From the NCBI RefSeq assembly GCF_001695575.1, contig NZ_LUAX01000001.1, positions 1 to 64,000 on the forward strand: a stretch of 64,000 nucleotides of DNA. Reading direction: 5' to 3'. A model generated the notes under the pieces. It was not told the origin of the DNA and did not search any database. It was given only the letters and a program-made list of their open reading frames with translations. This DNA is from Vibrio europaeus (GTDB taxonomy: Bacteria; Pseudomonadota; Gammaproteobacteria; Enterobacterales; Vibrionaceae). Position 1 is the stretch's first letter. Each line of letters opens with the position of its first letter. The position numbers and the translations under genes are program-made. Shown here piece after piece: positions 1 through 12,436 of this stretch.

Positions 1-166
1 TAGGTACCAACACACATTCAAGTGTTCTTGGAAACACCACAATTCGTTGTGATGTTTAATATTTGAGTCCGGCAAAATCGTGCCTGCGCATGTATAAAAA
101 TGCAGGCAACTTTGGTTGTTTAAACAACAAACTCAAGATTTCATCTGAAACTCTTTGGGGTTGTAT
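1..166 (+). other. 16S-23S rRNA internal transcribed spacer (3' part)
   Basis: The window opens inside the rRNA spacer, so the 16S gene lies to the left. No tRNA is visible in this stretch. It holds a hairpin at about 81-108 (arms tgcctgc and gcaggca) and a 14-base perfect palindrome at 115-128. Bases about 151-170 are nearly complementary to 3051-3069 after the 23S gene and would form the RNase III processing stem. Confidence 0.85.
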
Positions 167-3055
<2,889 letters not shown>

Positions 3056-3143
3056 TACAACACCCAAAGGGTTTTGATGGACTCAAAGCAAGAACAGATT
3101 GAATGTGTAGAGAACACAATAACAGCTTTCCGAATTAAGAATT

Positions 3144-3263
3144 TGCTTGGCGACCATAGCGATTTGGACCCACCTGATTTCCATGCCGAACTCAGAAGTG
3201 AAACGAATTAGCGCCGATGGTAGTGTGGGGTTTCCCCATGTGAGAGTAGGACATCGCCAGGCT
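3144..3263 (+). rRNA. rrf: 5S ribosomal RNA
   Basis: A 120-base gene starting tgcttggcgaccatagcg and ending cgccaggctt. The two ends pair as helix I, and the ccatgccgaactcagaagtgaaac core typical of 5S is present. It follows 23S by about 90 bases and precedes tRNA-Asp by about 30 bases, the normal order of an rRNA operon. Confidence 0.97.
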
Positions 3264-3294
3264 TTAAATTTAGACTCAAGAGTCTAACCAGTGC

Positions 3295-3371
3295 GGAGCG
3301 GTAGTTCAGTTGGTTAGAATACCGGCCTGTCACGCCGGGGGTCGCGGGTTCGAGTCCCGTCCGCTCCGCCA
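3295..3371 (+). tRNA. tRNA-Asp (GTC)
   Basis: A 77-base cloverleaf with encoded CCA. The acceptor arm ggagcgg pairs with ccgctcc, the T loop reads gttcgagtc and the anticodon loop is ctgtcac with anticodon GTC. It is co-transcribed at the distal end of the rRNA operon. Confidence 0.97.
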
Positions 3372-3407
3372 CTTATTTAGAGAGTCGTCTCATTAAACAC
3401 GAACTAC

Positions 3408-3484
<77 letters not shown>

Positions 3485-3492
3485 TATTCTAG

Positions 3493-3522
3493 AGGCTCTA
3501 GTCGAAAGACTAGAGCCTTTTT
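3493..3522 (+). terminator. Rho-independent terminator of the rRNA operon
   Basis: A perfect hairpin with arms aggctctagtc and gactagagcct around a gaaa-type loop, followed by a T run. It lies 9 bases after tRNA-Trp. Confidence 0.88.
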
Positions 3523-3537
3523 CTTTGGCGCAAGAAA

Positions 3538-3604
3538 AGAGCAGCGGATTCCGCCACTACCAAAGGCGCGCGTGTTGGAAGTTCGAATCGCTCCACCCCT
3601 GCCA
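3538..3604 (+). repeat. Decayed tRNA-Trp 3' half, copy 1
   Basis: It matches tRNA-Trp from the D-arm end (agagcagcggattcc) to the CCA end (ctccacccctgcca). The anticodon loop is broken by about 14 extra bases (gccactaccaaagg), and the 5' acceptor strand and most of the D arm are missing. It cannot fold as a normal tRNA. It is followed by its own terminator hairpin at 3615-3642. Confidence 0.8.
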
Positions 3605-3614
3605 TCTTCGAAAG

Positions 3615-3642
3615 CCTCAGCAGGAATGCTGAGGTTTTTTTT
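3615..3642 (+). terminator. Terminator after tRNA-Trp relic 1
   Basis: Arms cctcagca and tgctgagg with an 8-base T run. It resembles the hairpin after relic 2 and differs from the terminator after the intact tRNA. Confidence 0.75.
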
Positions 3643-3663
3643 CGTATGTTTGCGCTAAACCAA

Positions 3664-3727
3664 AGCAGCGGATTCCGCCACTACCAAAGGCGCGCGTGCT
3701 GGAAGTTCGAATCTCTCCACTTTGCCA
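3664..3727 (+). repeat. Decayed tRNA-Trp 3' half, copy 2
   Basis: Nearly identical to copy 1, including the same insertion in the anticodon loop, so it was made by duplication of copy 1 or the reverse. The acceptor end has decayed further (ctccactttgcca). Start-to-start distance from copy 1 is about 126 bases. Confidence 0.8.
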
Positions 3728-3735
3728 TCTTCGAA

Positions 3736-3763
3736 AGCCTCAGCAGAAATGCTGAGGCTTTTT
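3736..3763 (+). terminator. Terminator after tRNA-Trp relic 2
   Basis: Arms agcctcagca and tgctgaggct followed by a short T run. The sequence is almost the same as the hairpin at 3615-3642, which shows that the repeated unit includes relic plus terminator. Confidence 0.75.
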
Positions 3764-3785
3764 CGTATGCGAGCGTCAAACCAAA

Positions 3786-3849
3786 TCAGCGGATTCCCCC
3801 AATACCAAAACATGCGCGTGTTGGGAGTTTGAATTTGTCCATCCTGTCA
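3786..3849 (+). repeat. Decayed tRNA-Trp 3' half, copy 3
   Basis: The most diverged copy: tcagcggattcc, then an altered insertion, then gcgcgtgttgggagtttgaat and a degraded acceptor end (catcctgtca). No T-rich terminator follows. It ends just before the stop codon of the phospholipase D-like gene on the other strand. Confidence 0.7.
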
Positions 3850-3866
3850 TGTTCTGAGAATCCAGT

Positions 3867-5393
3867 TTAAAGGATATTCTTTGGAACAATTCTTCTGATT
3901 TTTACCCCTATCTGTTTAAAGATACTGACCTTATGATCTGGGTTAAAGTCCTCGCTAATAAGCCACGCGTTTTCTGGCTCCATTTCGATTCTCAGTGCAA
4001 TATTTACACCGTCGGTAATCTCTGGTGAATGAATGACGGTAAAACTTTCTGTATTGAGGTTAGCGCTACGAGGGTCAAAGTTATAAGTACCGACAATCGT
4101 AATATGCTCATCAATAGTCATCGTCTTAGCGTGTAAGCCAAAGATAGGCGTGGTGGGTAAGCGTTTAAACATATGTTCAGTCATAACTCTTTGACGAACC
4201 TTGGCATCTGGCTTGAATTCATAAATCTCGACGCCAGTTTTCAGTAACGCAGAACGATTCCTTTGATAGCCGCTAAACGCTTCTAGATTATCGTTGGAGG
4301 CTAGGCTGTTGGTGAGGATCTTTATTTCTACCCCTTTATCGACTAATTGACGAAGGAACTTACGGTCTGCTTTAGTGGTGACTAGGTAAGGTGTCTGGAT
4401 CAAAATACTTTTCTCAGCACTTTCTGCGAGTTCAATCAACGTGCTTCTTGTAATACTTCCACCGCCAAGAAAAGATTGCTGATCGTTTTTACCGGGTTTA
4501 TCTGAGATGTATTCCACCTTCTCAAGGAATCTAAAGCGTCCTTGGTCCATTAAGCGGTCAAAAGTTTGTGGCACTTTCTCGATTTCAGCTTTTATCTCAG
4601 GGTGGAAGTTCTCAGGGTTACACGAGTAAGAATGCAGGCGGGAGAAGTCAGGGTTCTTAGGATAAGGGTTATTACCAACTAGCTTTTCAACTCCTACACT
4701 TAACTCATGGTTCCAAAATTCATTAAATGACCTTTTTACATCTGATACCGCTTTACCCGCGAGAAAGACGTCGCGATCTCTAAAGTTATACTCGTGGTCA
4801 AAACCGAAATACTCATCCGCAATGTTGCGCCCACCAGTAACGGCTATCTGGTCGTCGACCAAGAATACCTTGTTATGCATTCTTTGGTTTAAACCGTGGA
4901 AGTCAGTCAGCAAGGTACCAAGCTTATCGATGATGTTCTTGCCTATGTTCACATTCGGGTTATAGATTTTTATCTCTATATTTTCATGGGCATCGAGCAT
5001 TAGAAGTTCGTCGCCTTTCGCATCTAACATGATGTCATCAATTAACACTCTGACTTTTACTCCGCGCTCGGCCGCGCGAACAAGGTGGTCTGTTGCAATC
5101 AGGCCAATGTTGTCTACCGAGAATATAAAATACTGAATATCAATGCTGCGCTCTGCTCTATCCGTTATCCAAGCTCTAGACATCATAGCTTCAGCACCTT
5201 GCTCCAAAACATATACGCCAGTTTTATTGTCTAGCTTTGATTGGAATGGCTCGATGTAATGAGAGAGGGGCTTGACTTGATGCTGCTGGATTGAGTCACA
5301 ATGATCTATTTCAGAAAGTGGCACACTGTCTGGGTCTGAGCCACAGCCAACTAAAAATAGGGTAAGAGAGTAGAAAAAAGGTTTTATCTTCAT
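3867..5393 (-). CDS. Phospholipase D family lipoprotein, cardiolipin synthase C-like
   Basis: A 508-residue protein with a lipoprotein signal (LFLVGC, lipidated Cys17), so it is expected at the membrane facing the periplasm. Two HKD motifs, H173-N-K-x4-D180 and H421-A-K-x4-D428, mark the two halves of a phospholipase D catalytic site. The second lies in the usual context ITIVGTYNFDPRS. Family members of the ClsC/YmdC type make cardiolipin from phosphatidylglycerol and phosphatidylethanolamine. Length is slightly above that of ClsC, and the lipobox is consistent with a ClsC-like group found in marine bacteria. The gene is monocistronic, convergent with the tRNA operon and separated from suhB by 183 bases. 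Substrate is inferred from family only. Confidence 0.85.
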   Translation of the reverse strand: MKIKPFFYSLTLFLVGCGSDPDSVPLSEIDHCDSIQQHQVKPLSHYIEPFQSKLDNKTGVYVLEQGAEAMMSRAWITDRAERSIDIQYFIFSVDNIGLIATDHLVRAAERGVKVRVLIDDIMLDAKGDELLMLDAHENIEIKIYNPNVNIGKNIIDKLGTLLTDFHGLNQRMHNKVFLVDDQIAVTGGRNIADEYFGFDHEYNFRDRDVFLAGKAVSDVKRSFNEFWNHELSVGVEKLVGNNPYPKNPDFSRLHSYSCNPENFHPEIKAEIEKVPQTFDRLMDQGRFRFLEKVEYISDKPGKNDQQSFLGGGSITRSTLIELAESAEKSILIQTPYLVTTKADRKFLRQLVDKGVEIKILTNSLASNDNLEAFSGYQRNRSALLKTGVEIYEFKPDAKVRQRVMTEHMFKRLPTTPIFGLHAKTMTIDEHITIVGTYNFDPRSANLNTESFTVIHSPEITDGVNIALRIEMEPENAWLISEDFNPDHKVSIFKQIGVKIRRIVPKNIL

Positions 5394-5520
5394 GCGTTAG
5401 TATCGATATATCCGTTATCGTCAAAAGTAGGCATCACTTTCTTATCACACATTGTGTTAGTTATGGGTCTATAGCGACTTAATAGCTGAGTTAGCTCCCA
5501 ATTATAGATAGTGTAGATAC

Positions 5521-5545
5521 AAAAAAACCCACTCATTAGAGTGGG
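5521..5545 (-). terminator. Terminator of suhB
   Basis: On the minus strand a perfect 7-bp stem (cccactc/gagtggg) is followed by seven T residues, about 30 bases after the suhB stop. Confidence 0.85.
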
Positions 5546-5576
5546 CTAAAAATTTCAGCTGTGACGGAGCTTGAGA

Positions 5577-6380
5577 TTATTTTAGTAGTGCTTCATTACC
5601 GTTTTCACGGATGTGCTTAAGCATACCTTTAACGCCGCGAGCGCTTGACGCTACAACGTTACCCGACTTCATGTAGTCAGTGCCGCCTGCAAAGTCAGTC
5701 ACGATAGCGCCCGATTCACGAGCAATCAGTTCGCCTGCAGCGATATCCCAAGGCTTAAGGCCTAGCTCGAAGAAACCATCAACTCGGCCTGCTGCTAGGT
5801 AACATAGGTCAAGAGCAGCAGAACCAGTGCGACGGAAATCAGAGCAATCTACGAATAGAGCAGACATGATCTTGAAGTAAGACTCAGAGTGTTGCTTCTG
5901 CTTGTATGGGAAGCCTGTTGCTAGAACAGTGCCTTGAAGGTCTTTTAGTTGCTTAACGCGGATACGAGCGTTATTTAGCTGAGCGCCAGCACCACGTTGT
6001 GCAGTGAATAGCTCGTTAAGCATCGGGTCGTATACGCACGCTACTTCAGTTTTGCCTTTGATACGAACAGCGATAGATACAGAAAAGTGTGGCAAACCTT
6101 TAACAAAGTTTGTTGTGCCATCCAGTGGGTCGATGATCCATTGTACGTCTTTATCTTTACCTTCGATTACGCCATTTTCCTCAGCAACGATCTCGTGCTC
6201 AGGGTAAGACGCTTTGATTGTATCGATAATTAGAGTTTCAGCTTCTTTGTCTACGTTAGTAACAAAGTCATTCGCGCCTTTTTGAGTCGATTCGATCTTC
6301 TCAGCATTTTCTAAAGATTTAGCAATATGATTGCCAGCTTTTCGTGCAGCACGAATAGCGATATTAAGCATTGGATGCAT
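5577..6380 (-). CDS. suhB: Inositol-1-monophosphatase / Nus factor SuhB
   Basis: 267 residues starting MHPMLNIAIRAARKAG, the N-terminus typical of SuhB. The metal-dependent phosphatase site is complete: E67 in VAEENG, D84 and D87 in WIIDPLDGTT, and D212 in KPWDIAAGE. The enzyme hydrolyses inositol-1-phosphate in vitro. In E. coli SuhB also acts in rRNA transcription antitermination with the Nus factors; that role here is inference from orthology. It is divergent from trmJ, the arrangement known in enterobacteria, with a 178-base shared promoter region. Confidence 0.96.
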   Translation of the reverse strand: MHPMLNIAIRAARKAGNHIAKSLENAEKIESTQKGANDFVTNVDKEAETLIIDTIKASYPEHEIVAEENGVIEGKDKDVQWIIDPLDGTTNFVKGLPHFSVSIAVRIKGKTEVACVYDPMLNELFTAQRGAGAQLNNARIRVKQLKDLQGTVLATGFPYKQKQHSESYFKIMSALFVDCSDFRRTGSAALDLCYLAAGRVDGFFELGLKPWDIAAGELIARESGAIVTDFAGGTDYMKSGNVVASSARGVKGMLKHIRENGNEALLK

Positions 6381-6558
6381 ACTAATTTCCCAACGGATGT
6401 TAAAGAACAGAAAAACGGGCGGCAGTATACCAGATAAATAGTGAAATGGAAGTGGTTAATTTTTACACTTTTAGTTTTATTAGTATAAAGGGTCTGACCA
6501 TTTTACTCAGGTATATGGTACTATCTTGCAGCTCAAATTTTGTGTTCGGATATCATCA

Positions 6559-7290
6559 ATGCTTAACAACGTAAAAGTCGTCCTTGTCGGAACTTCTCAC
6601 TCAGGAAATATTGGCTCAGCAGCCCGTGCAATGAAGGTTATGGGGTTATCTAACCTAGTGCTCGTCGATCCTCAGTGCAGCGTTGATGAACAAACCTTAG
6701 CGTTAGCGGCAGGAGCAGCAGATATCGCGCAAAATGCTCAAGTTGTATCAACATTGACTGAAGCCGTAGCAGATTGCGCGTTAGTGGTCGGTTCGAGTGC
6801 TCGTTCGCGTACTTTAGAGTGGCCGATGCTTGAGCCGCGTGAATGTGGGCGGAAGTTTGTTGAAGAAGGTCAATCTGCACCAGTGGCTTTAGTCTTTGGA
6901 CGAGAGCGTACCGGGCTGACTAACGAAGAGCTACAAACTTGTCATTATCACGTATGTATTCCTGCGAATCCTGAATACAGTTCTCTGAATTTGGCGATGG
7001 CGGTTCAGACATTGAGTTACGAAGTGCGAATGGCTTACCTAGAACGTGAACAAAGCCAATATGAACCGCAAGAAACGGCAGAATACCCAAGGCACAAAGA
7101 ATTAGAATTATTTTTCTCACACCTTGAAAAAGTGGCTCAAGAGACCCAATTTATCAGTGAAGATCAGCCTGGTAAGGTGATGAATAAGCTACGTAGATTG
7201 TTTAATCGAGCTAGACCTGAATCACAAGAGCTTAATATTCTGCGCGGTATCTTAACTTCAATTGAGAAGCGTATCTCTCAATCAAAATAA
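6559..7290 (+). CDS. trmJ: tRNA (cytidine/uridine-2'-O-)-methyltransferase TrmJ
   Basis: 243 residues of the SPOUT methyltransferase family. TrmJ methylates the ribose at position 32 of several tRNAs using S-adenosylmethionine. Conserved knot segments are [18 protein letters not shown] at the N-terminus, [15 protein letters not shown] near residue 110 and [16 protein letters not shown] near 135. The start is placed at 6559 ([13 protein letters not shown]) to match TrmJ; the reading frame extends 11 codons upstream without a better site. It lies directly before the isc operon, as in E. coli. Confidence 0.95.
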   Translation: MLNNVKVVLVGTSHSGNIGSAARAMKVMGLSNLVLVDPQCSVDEQTLALAAGAADIAQNAQVVSTLTEAVADCALVVGSSARSRTLEWPMLEPRECGRKFVEEGQSAPVALVFGRERTGLTNEELQTCHYHVCIPANPEYSSLNLAMAVQTLSYEVRMAYLEREQSQYEPQETAEYPRHKELELFFSHLEKVAQETQFISEDQPGKVMNKLRRLFNRARPESQELNILRGILTSIEKRISQSK

Positions 7291-7311
7291 CCACCATAAG
7301 TTAATGGTTAA

Positions 7312-7361
7312 ATACCTGACTAAAACAGTCAATTAAATACTTGACCAATTTAGTCGGGTAT
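7312..7361 (+). promoter_or_regulatory. Two abutting type 1 IscR binding sites
   Basis: Two 25-base sites lie end to end. Site 1 is 7312-7336, with half-sites ATACCTGACT and AGTCAATT. Site 2 is 7337-7361, with half-sites ATACTTGACC and AGTCGGGTAT. Both fit the E. coli type 1 consensus (ATASYYGACT...AGTCRRSTAT) closely. [2Fe-2S]-IscR bound here would block the isc promoter, giving feedback by cluster supply. Confidence 0.88.
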
Positions 7362-7369
7362 GTGACAAT
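7341..7369 (+). promoter_or_regulatory. isc operon promoter
   Basis: -35 TTGACC at 7341-7346 and -10 GACAAT at 7364-7369 with a 17-base spacer. The -35 box and most of the spacer lie inside the second IscR site, which fits repression by promoter occlusion. Confidence 0.7.
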
Positions 7370-7403
7370 TCATACCACATAAATGGTGTGGATATGGTGT
7401 TAT

Positions 7404-7910
7404 ATGAGACTTACATCTAAAGGAAGATACGCAGTGACAGCCATGTTAGATGTGGCTCTGCATTCGCAACAGAACCCTGTACCTCTGGCTGATATTTCAG
7501 AGCGTCAAGGTATCTCTTTGTCTTACTTAGAGCAGCTTTTCTCTAAGTTACGTAAAGCTGGCCTAGTGGCTAGTGTGCGTGGTCCTGGTGGTGGTTACCG
7601 CCTTGGCGAAGACGCTCATTCAATCGCAATTGGTACTGTCATTGCCGCGGTAGATGAGTCGGTGGATGCAACAAAATGTAATGGTAAAGGAGATTGCCAG
7701 GGTGGTTCTCGTTGCCTTACACACACACTGTGGCGTGACCTAAGTTCACGTATCAGTGACTTCTTGAATAACATCACTCTAGGTGAGTTGATGAAAGACA
7801 ATGAAGTACTAGAAATTTCAGATCGACAAGATATTGATCTTGCCGTTAATCATGGGTTCGCTACTAAAAATACAAACACCGCGCCCATCGGTGTAAATGT
7901 CCGCTCATAA
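7404..7910 (+). CDS. iscR: Fe-S cluster-sensing transcription regulator IscR
   Basis: 168 residues of the Rrf2 family. An N-terminal winged helix ([19 protein letters not shown]) is followed by a dimerisation helix and a C-terminal cluster-binding region. The [2Fe-2S] ligands C92, C98, C104 and H107 are all present in E. coli numbering. IscR represses its own operon when cluster-loaded and controls other genes in apo form. Start 7404 is chosen by alignment to the family; the frame is open 7 codons further upstream. It is the first gene of the isc operon and has two type 1 sites in front of it. The C-terminus is a little longer than in E. coli and polar. Confidence 0.97.
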   Translation: MRLTSKGRYAVTAMLDVALHSQQNPVPLADISERQGISLSYLEQLFSKLRKAGLVASVRGPGGGYRLGEDAHSIAIGTVIAAVDESVDATKCNGKGDCQGGSRCLTHTLWRDLSSRISDFLNNITLGELMKDNEVLEISDRQDIDLAVNHGFATKNTNTAPIGVNVRS

Positions 7911-7939
7911 GCGGTTTGCCTGTTACATTGGAGTAGAAA

Positions 7940-9154
7940 ATGAAACTGCCTATTTATTTAGATTATTCAGCGACCTGTCCTGTTGATCCTCGTGTAGCTG
8001 AAAAAATGGTTCAGTACATGACTATGGACGGTACGTTTGGCAACCCAGCGTCTCGTTCGCACCGTTACGGCTGGCAGGCAGAAGAAGCAGTAGATACCGC
8101 TCGTGAGCAGATTGCAGACCTATTAAATGCAGACCCGCGTGAAATTGTATTCACTTCTGGTGCAACTGAGTCAGACAACCTAGCGATTAAAGGTGCAGCG
8201 CGCTTCTATTCGAAGAAAGGCAAGCACGTAATTACTTGCAAAACAGAGCACAAAGCTGTTCTTGACCCATGCCGTCAACTAGAGCGTGAAGGGTTTGAAG
8301 TCACTTACCTTGAGCCTGAATCAAATGGTCTTATCGATCTTAAGAAGCTTGAAGCTGCAATGCGCGAAGATACCGTTCTTGTGTCTATCATGCATGTAAA
8401 CAACGAGATCGGTGTTATCCAAGATATCTCTTCAATCGGCGAAATGTGTCGTGAACGTAAGATTGTTTTCCATGTAGATGCCGCTCAGTCAGCGGGTAAG
8501 CTACCTATAGACGTTCAAGAGATGAAAGTCGACCTGATCTCTATGTCAGCACACAAAGTATACGGTCCTAAAGGTATTGGCGCACTATACGTACGTCGTA
8601 AGCCTCGTATTCGCCTAGAAGCTCAAATGCATGGTGGCGGTCACGAGCGTGGATTCCGTTCTGGTACTCTAGCGACTCACCAAATCGTTGGTATGGGTGA
8701 AGCGTTCCGCATCGCGAAAGAAGAGATGCAGAAAGACTTCGATCATGCTCTAGCTTTACGTAATCGTCTTCTTGATGGTGTTAAAGATCTTGAAGCAGTC
8801 ACGATCAACGGTGACCTTGAGCAGCGTGTACCTCACAATCTAAATATCAGCTTTGCTTTCGTTGAAGGTGAGTCACTACTGATGTCGCTAAAAGATCTAG
8901 CGGTCTCTTCAGGTAGTGCTTGTACTTCAGCAAGTCTAGAGCCTTCGTACGTTCTACGTGCTCTAGGTTTGGATGATGAGCTAGCTCACAGCTCAGTTCG
9001 TTTCTCTTTTGGTCGTGCAACGACTGAGGAAGAAATCGACTACGCAATTGAACAAATTCGTACAGCAGTGATTAAACTGCGCGACATGTCTCCTCTATGG
9101 GATATGTACAAAGAAGGAATTGACCTAAGCACAGTTGAGTGGGCTCACCACTAA
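7940..9154 (+). CDS. iscS: Cysteine desulfurase IscS
   Basis: 404 residues, the standard IscS length. This PLP enzyme removes sulfur from cysteine and passes it as a persulfide to IscU, and to TusA and ThiI for tRNA thiolation. The PLP lysine is K206 in [12 protein letters not shown] and the persulfide-carrying cysteine is C328 in [14 protein letters not shown]. It begins 29 bases after iscR with ttggagtag as ribosome site. Second gene of the operon; the homodimer docks IscU at its C-terminal end. Confidence 0.98.
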   Translation: MKLPIYLDYSATCPVDPRVAEKMVQYMTMDGTFGNPASRSHRYGWQAEEAVDTAREQIADLLNADPREIVFTSGATESDNLAIKGAARFYSKKGKHVITCKTEHKAVLDPCRQLEREGFEVTYLEPESNGLIDLKKLEAAMREDTVLVSIMHVNNEIGVIQDISSIGEMCRERKIVFHVDAAQSAGKLPIDVQEMKVDLISMSAHKVYGPKGIGALYVRRKPRIRLEAQMHGGGHERGFRSGTLATHQIVGMGEAFRIAKEEMQKDFDHALALRNRLLDGVKDLEAVTINGDLEQRVPHNLNISFAFVEGESLLMSLKDLAVSSGSACTSASLEPSYVLRALGLDDELAHSSVRFSFGRATTEEEIDYAIEQIRTAVIKLRDMSPLWDMYKEGIDLSTVEWAHH

Positions 9155-9205
9155 AACTGACTCAGTCATTCCAAGGATAGAAATAGAGGATTCGAGGTAA
9201 ATATC

Positions 9206-9589
9206 ATGGCATATAGCGAAAAAGTAATTGACCACTACGAGAACCCACGCAACGTTGGTTCATTTGATAAAGAAGATCCTGCAATAGGTAGCGGCATGGT
9301 TGGCGCTCCTGCATGTGGTGATGTAATGAAGCTTCAGATCAAGGTAACACCGGAAGGTATTATCGAAGATGCTAAGTTTAAAACTTACGGTTGTGGTAGT
9401 GCGATCGCGTCAAGCTCACTGGTTACAGAGTGGGTTAAAGGCAAGAGTATTGACGAAGCAGCAGCAATTAAAAATGCTGAAATCGCTGAAGAGCTAGAGC
9501 TTCCACCAGTGAAAGTTCACTGTTCAATACTTGCTGAAGATGCAATCAAGGCAGCAGTTGCTGACTACAAGAAAAAACACCAAGAATAA
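9206..9589 (+). CDS. iscU: Fe-S cluster scaffold protein IscU
   Basis: 127 residues. Cluster ligands C37, C63 and C106 and the conserved D39 are present. The HscA recognition motif LPPVK is at residues 99-103. IscU assembles [2Fe-2S] clusters from IscS sulfur and iron and hands them on with HscA/HscB. It follows iscS by 51 bases. Confidence 0.98.
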   Translation: MAYSEKVIDHYENPRNVGSFDKEDPAIGSGMVGAPACGDVMKLQIKVTPEGIIEDAKFKTYGCGSAIASSSLVTEWVKGKSIDEAAAIKNAEIAEELELPPVKVHCSILAEDAIKAAVADYKKKHQE

Positions 9590-9603
9590 GTAATCTGTAT
9601 ATA

Positions 9604-9623
9604 ATGGGGGCCAGAACCCCCAT
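9604..9623 (+). other. Intercistronic hairpin between iscU and iscA
   Basis: Perfect 7-bp arms atggggg and cccccat around a 6-base loop, with no T run. It is probably an mRNA-stability or processing element rather than a terminator. Confidence 0.55.
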
Positions 9624-9656
9624 TTCATTCGCGAAATAGACAAACTAAGGTGCAGT

Positions 9657-9980
9657 ATGGCCATCACAATGACAGAAACCGCGGCAAGTCGCGTTAGAAC
9701 ATTCCTAGAAAACCGAGGTAAAGGTATCGGTTTGCGCTTGGGTGTGAAAACGACTGGGTGTTCTGGTATGGCATATGTACTTGAGTTCGTTGATGAGCTT
9801 AACGAAGAAGACTCAGTATTCGAGCACGAAGGCGTTAAGGTTATCATTGACCAAAAGAGCCTAGCGTACTTAGACGGCACTGAGCTTGATTACGTTAAAG
9901 AAGGCCTCAACGAAGGGTTTGAATTCAATAACCCGAATGCTAAGAGCGAATGTGGTTGTGGTGAAAGCTTCAACGTGTAA
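9657..9980 (+). CDS. iscA: Iron-sulfur cluster assembly protein IscA
   Basis: 107 residues of the A-type carrier family. The three conserved cysteines C35, C99 and C101 ([10 protein letters not shown] at the end) are present. IscA carries clusters or iron from the scaffold to target proteins. It lies 67 bases after iscU in the same operon, behind a short hairpin. Confidence 0.97.
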   Translation: MAITMTETAASRVRTFLENRGKGIGLRLGVKTTGCSGMAYVLEFVDELNEEDSVFEHEGVKVIIDQKSLAYLDGTELDYVKEGLNEGFEFNNPNAKSECGCGESFNV

Positions 9981-10036
9981 TTGATAATGCCTGTGGGTTT
10001 CGGCTCACAGGTTTATTACCAAGGATAGAATTCTCC

Positions 10037-10552
10037 ATGAATTACTTTGAATTATTTGGGCTACCAAGTCAGTTTAATCTGGATGGTAGCCTTCTTTCTT
10101 CACAATTCCGTGAACTTCAAAAACAGTTTCATCCTGATAAGTTTGCGACAGCATCTGAACGTGATCGCTTAATGGCGGTGCAAAAAGCTGCCGAGATCAA
10201 CGACGCCTACCAAGTTCTCAAGAACCCTATCTCAAGAGCCGAATACATCTTGTCTGAGAATGGCGTAGAGATTCGAGGCGAGCAGCAAACGATGCAAGAT
10301 CCTATGTTCTTAATGGAGCAAATGGAACTGCGTGAAGAACTAGAAGATATCTCTTCAAGCTCCAACGCAGAAGATGCGTTGTTCGACTTTGAAGGCAAAG
10401 TGAGCAAAATGTTTAAGCAGCAACTGACTGCGACCGAGCAAGATTTAAATCAAACGGACTGGCAGCAAGCGGCTGATCGAGTTCGTAAGCTTAAATTTAT
10501 TGCCAAACTACAGAACGAAATCGAGCTAGTGGAAGACAAACTCTTCGGCTAG
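10037..10552 (+). CDS. hscB: Co-chaperone HscB (J domain)
   Basis: 171 residues. The N-terminal J domain has the HPD motif at 32-34 (FHPDKFA), which stimulates HscA ATPase. The C-terminal three-helix region binds IscU. It is preceded by a ribosome site in aaggatag and followed by hscA after 19 bases. Confidence 0.96.
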   Translation: MNYFELFGLPSQFNLDGSLLSSQFRELQKQFHPDKFATASERDRLMAVQKAAEINDAYQVLKNPISRAEYILSENGVEIRGEQQTMQDPMFLMEQMELREELEDISSSSNAEDALFDFEGKVSKMFKQQLTATEQDLNQTDWQQAADRVRKLKFIAKLQNEIELVEDKLFG

Positions 10553-10571
10553 TGCAATACAAGGACCACCC

Positions 10572-12425
10572 ATGGCATTACTTCAAATTGCAGAACCGGG
10601 TCAAAGCTCGGCACCACATGAGCATAAACTTGCAGCTGGCATTGACTTAGGTACGACTAACTCACTGGTGGCTTCAGTTCGAAGTGGCGACGCGGCAACA
10701 TTGCAAGATGAGCAAGGTCAAAGCATCTTACCTTCCGTTGTGAATTACTCAGAAGAGACTCCCGAAGTTGGTTATGCAGCGAAAGATAAAGCAGAAGCTG
10801 ATCCAACCAATACCATTATCTCAGTGAAGCGACTGTTAGGACGTTCTTTAGAGGATATCCAAGCGCGCTATCCAAATCTTCCTTATCAGTTTAAAGCGAG
10901 TGACAACGGTCTGCCGATACTGCAAACGGCAAGTGGGGATAAAAACCCGATTGAAGTATCCGCTGAAATTCTGAAGTCGCTAAGTCAACGTGCAGAGAAA
11001 ACACTAGGTGGAGAGTTAGCGGGTGTAGTAATCACCGTTCCCGCTTACTTTGATGATGCTCAGCGTGCTGGAACCAAAGATGCAGCTAAGCTTGCAGGTC
11101 TACATGTTTTAAGACTGCTGAATGAGCCAACAGCGGCTGCTATTGCTTACGGACTAGACTCTGGTCAAGAGGGCGTAATTGCCGTATACGACTTGGGTGG
11201 CGGTACGTTTGATATCTCTATCCTGCGTTTATCCAAGGGTGTGTTTGAAGTACTGGCAACGGGTGGCGATTCTGCACTTGGTGGTGACGATTTTGACCAT
11301 CTACTGGCTGATTACCTGCTTGAGAAATCAGGCAACACAGAGACTTTAACCGCAACGCAGATGCGCACAGTTTTGAATGTGGCTACTGCGACTAAAATTG
11401 CTTTCTCAGATAAAGAGTCAGTAGAGGTTGATGTTCTAGGTTGGCAAGGTAGTGTTTTTCGCGATGAGTTTGAAGATTTGATTCGCCCGCTCGTTAAGAA
11501 GACTTTGATGTCTTGTCGCCGTGCATTGAAAGACGCACAAGTTGACGCCGAAGATGTGCTAGAAGCGGTTATGGTAGGCGGTTCTACACGTACGCTGCTT
11601 GTAAGAGAAATGGTGGGTGATTTCTTTGGTCGTAAGCCGCTAACCAGCATTAACCCAGATGAAGTGGTGGCGATTGGCGCTGGTATTCAAGCCGATATTT
11701 TAGCGGGTAACAAGCCTGACTCTGAAATGCTGCTACTCGACGTTATTCCGCTATCCCTTGGTATCGAAACCATGGGCGGATTGGTTGAGAAAATTGTTCC
11801 ACGCAACACGACAATTCCAGTTGCACGAGCTCAAGAATTTACCACGTTTAAAGATGGTCAAACGGCAATGAGCGTTCATGTTGTGCAAGGTGAACGTGAA
11901 ATGGTTGATGACTGTCGCTCTCTAGCGCGTTTCTCACTAAAAGGCATCCCACCGATGGCGGCGGGTGCTGCGCATATCCGCGTGACTTATCAAGTCGACG
12001 CAGATGGCCTACTGTCTGTAACAGCGATGGAAAAGAGTACAGGTGTTCAGTCTGAGATTCAGGTTAAGCCATCTTATGGTTTGAGCGATGATGAAGTTGC
12101 CAACATGCTGCGTGACTCTATGACGTACGCTAAAGAAGACATGAATGCTAGAGCGCTAGCAGAACAACGCGTTGAAGCCGATCGAGTTATCGAAGGTTTG
12201 ATTGCAGCAATGCAAGCCGATGGTGATGAGCTATTGTCTGACTCAGAGCGTGCTGAACTGCTTAAAGCGATTGAGTCTTTGATTGAGCTGCGCAATGGTG
12301 ACAGCGCTGACGCGATAGAACAAGGTATCAAAGATACTGACAAGGCGAGCCAAAAGTTTGCTTCTCGCCGCATGGACAAATCGATTCGAGCTGCTTTGTC
12401 AGGTCAATCAGTAAATGATATTTAA
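10572..12425 (+). CDS. hscA: Hsp70-type chaperone HscA
   Basis: 617 residues, the usual HscA length. The N-terminal nucleotide-binding domain shows [15 protein letters not shown] near residue 23 and [15 protein letters not shown] near 205. The C-terminal substrate domain binds the LPPVK motif of IscU. With HscB it drives cluster transfer from IscU. It is shorter than DnaK and has the short N-terminal extension typical of HscA. Confidence 0.97.
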   Translation: MALLQIAEPGQSSAPHEHKLAAGIDLGTTNSLVASVRSGDAATLQDEQGQSILPSVVNYSEETPEVGYAAKDKAEADPTNTIISVKRLLGRSLEDIQARYPNLPYQFKASDNGLPILQTASGDKNPIEVSAEILKSLSQRAEKTLGGELAGVVITVPAYFDDAQRAGTKDAAKLAGLHVLRLLNEPTAAAIAYGLDSGQEGVIAVYDLGGGTFDISILRLSKGVFEVLATGGDSALGGDDFDHLLADYLLEKSGNTETLTATQMRTVLNVATATKIAFSDKESVEVDVLGWQGSVFRDEFEDLIRPLVKKTLMSCRRALKDAQVDAEDVLEAVMVGGSTRTLLVREMVGDFFGRKPLTSINPDEVVAIGAGIQADILAGNKPDSEMLLLDVIPLSLGIETMGGLVEKIVPRNTTIPVARAQEFTTFKDGQTAMSVHVVQGEREMVDDCRSLARFSLKGIPPMAAGAAHIRVTYQVDADGLLSVTAMEKSTGVQSEIQVKPSYGLSDDEVANMLRDSMTYAKEDMNARALAEQRVEADRVIEGLIAAMQADGDELLSDSERAELLKAIESLIELRNGDSADAIEQGIKDTDKASQKFASRRMDKSIRAALSGQSVNDI

Positions 12426-12436
12426 GAGAAAGAGTT

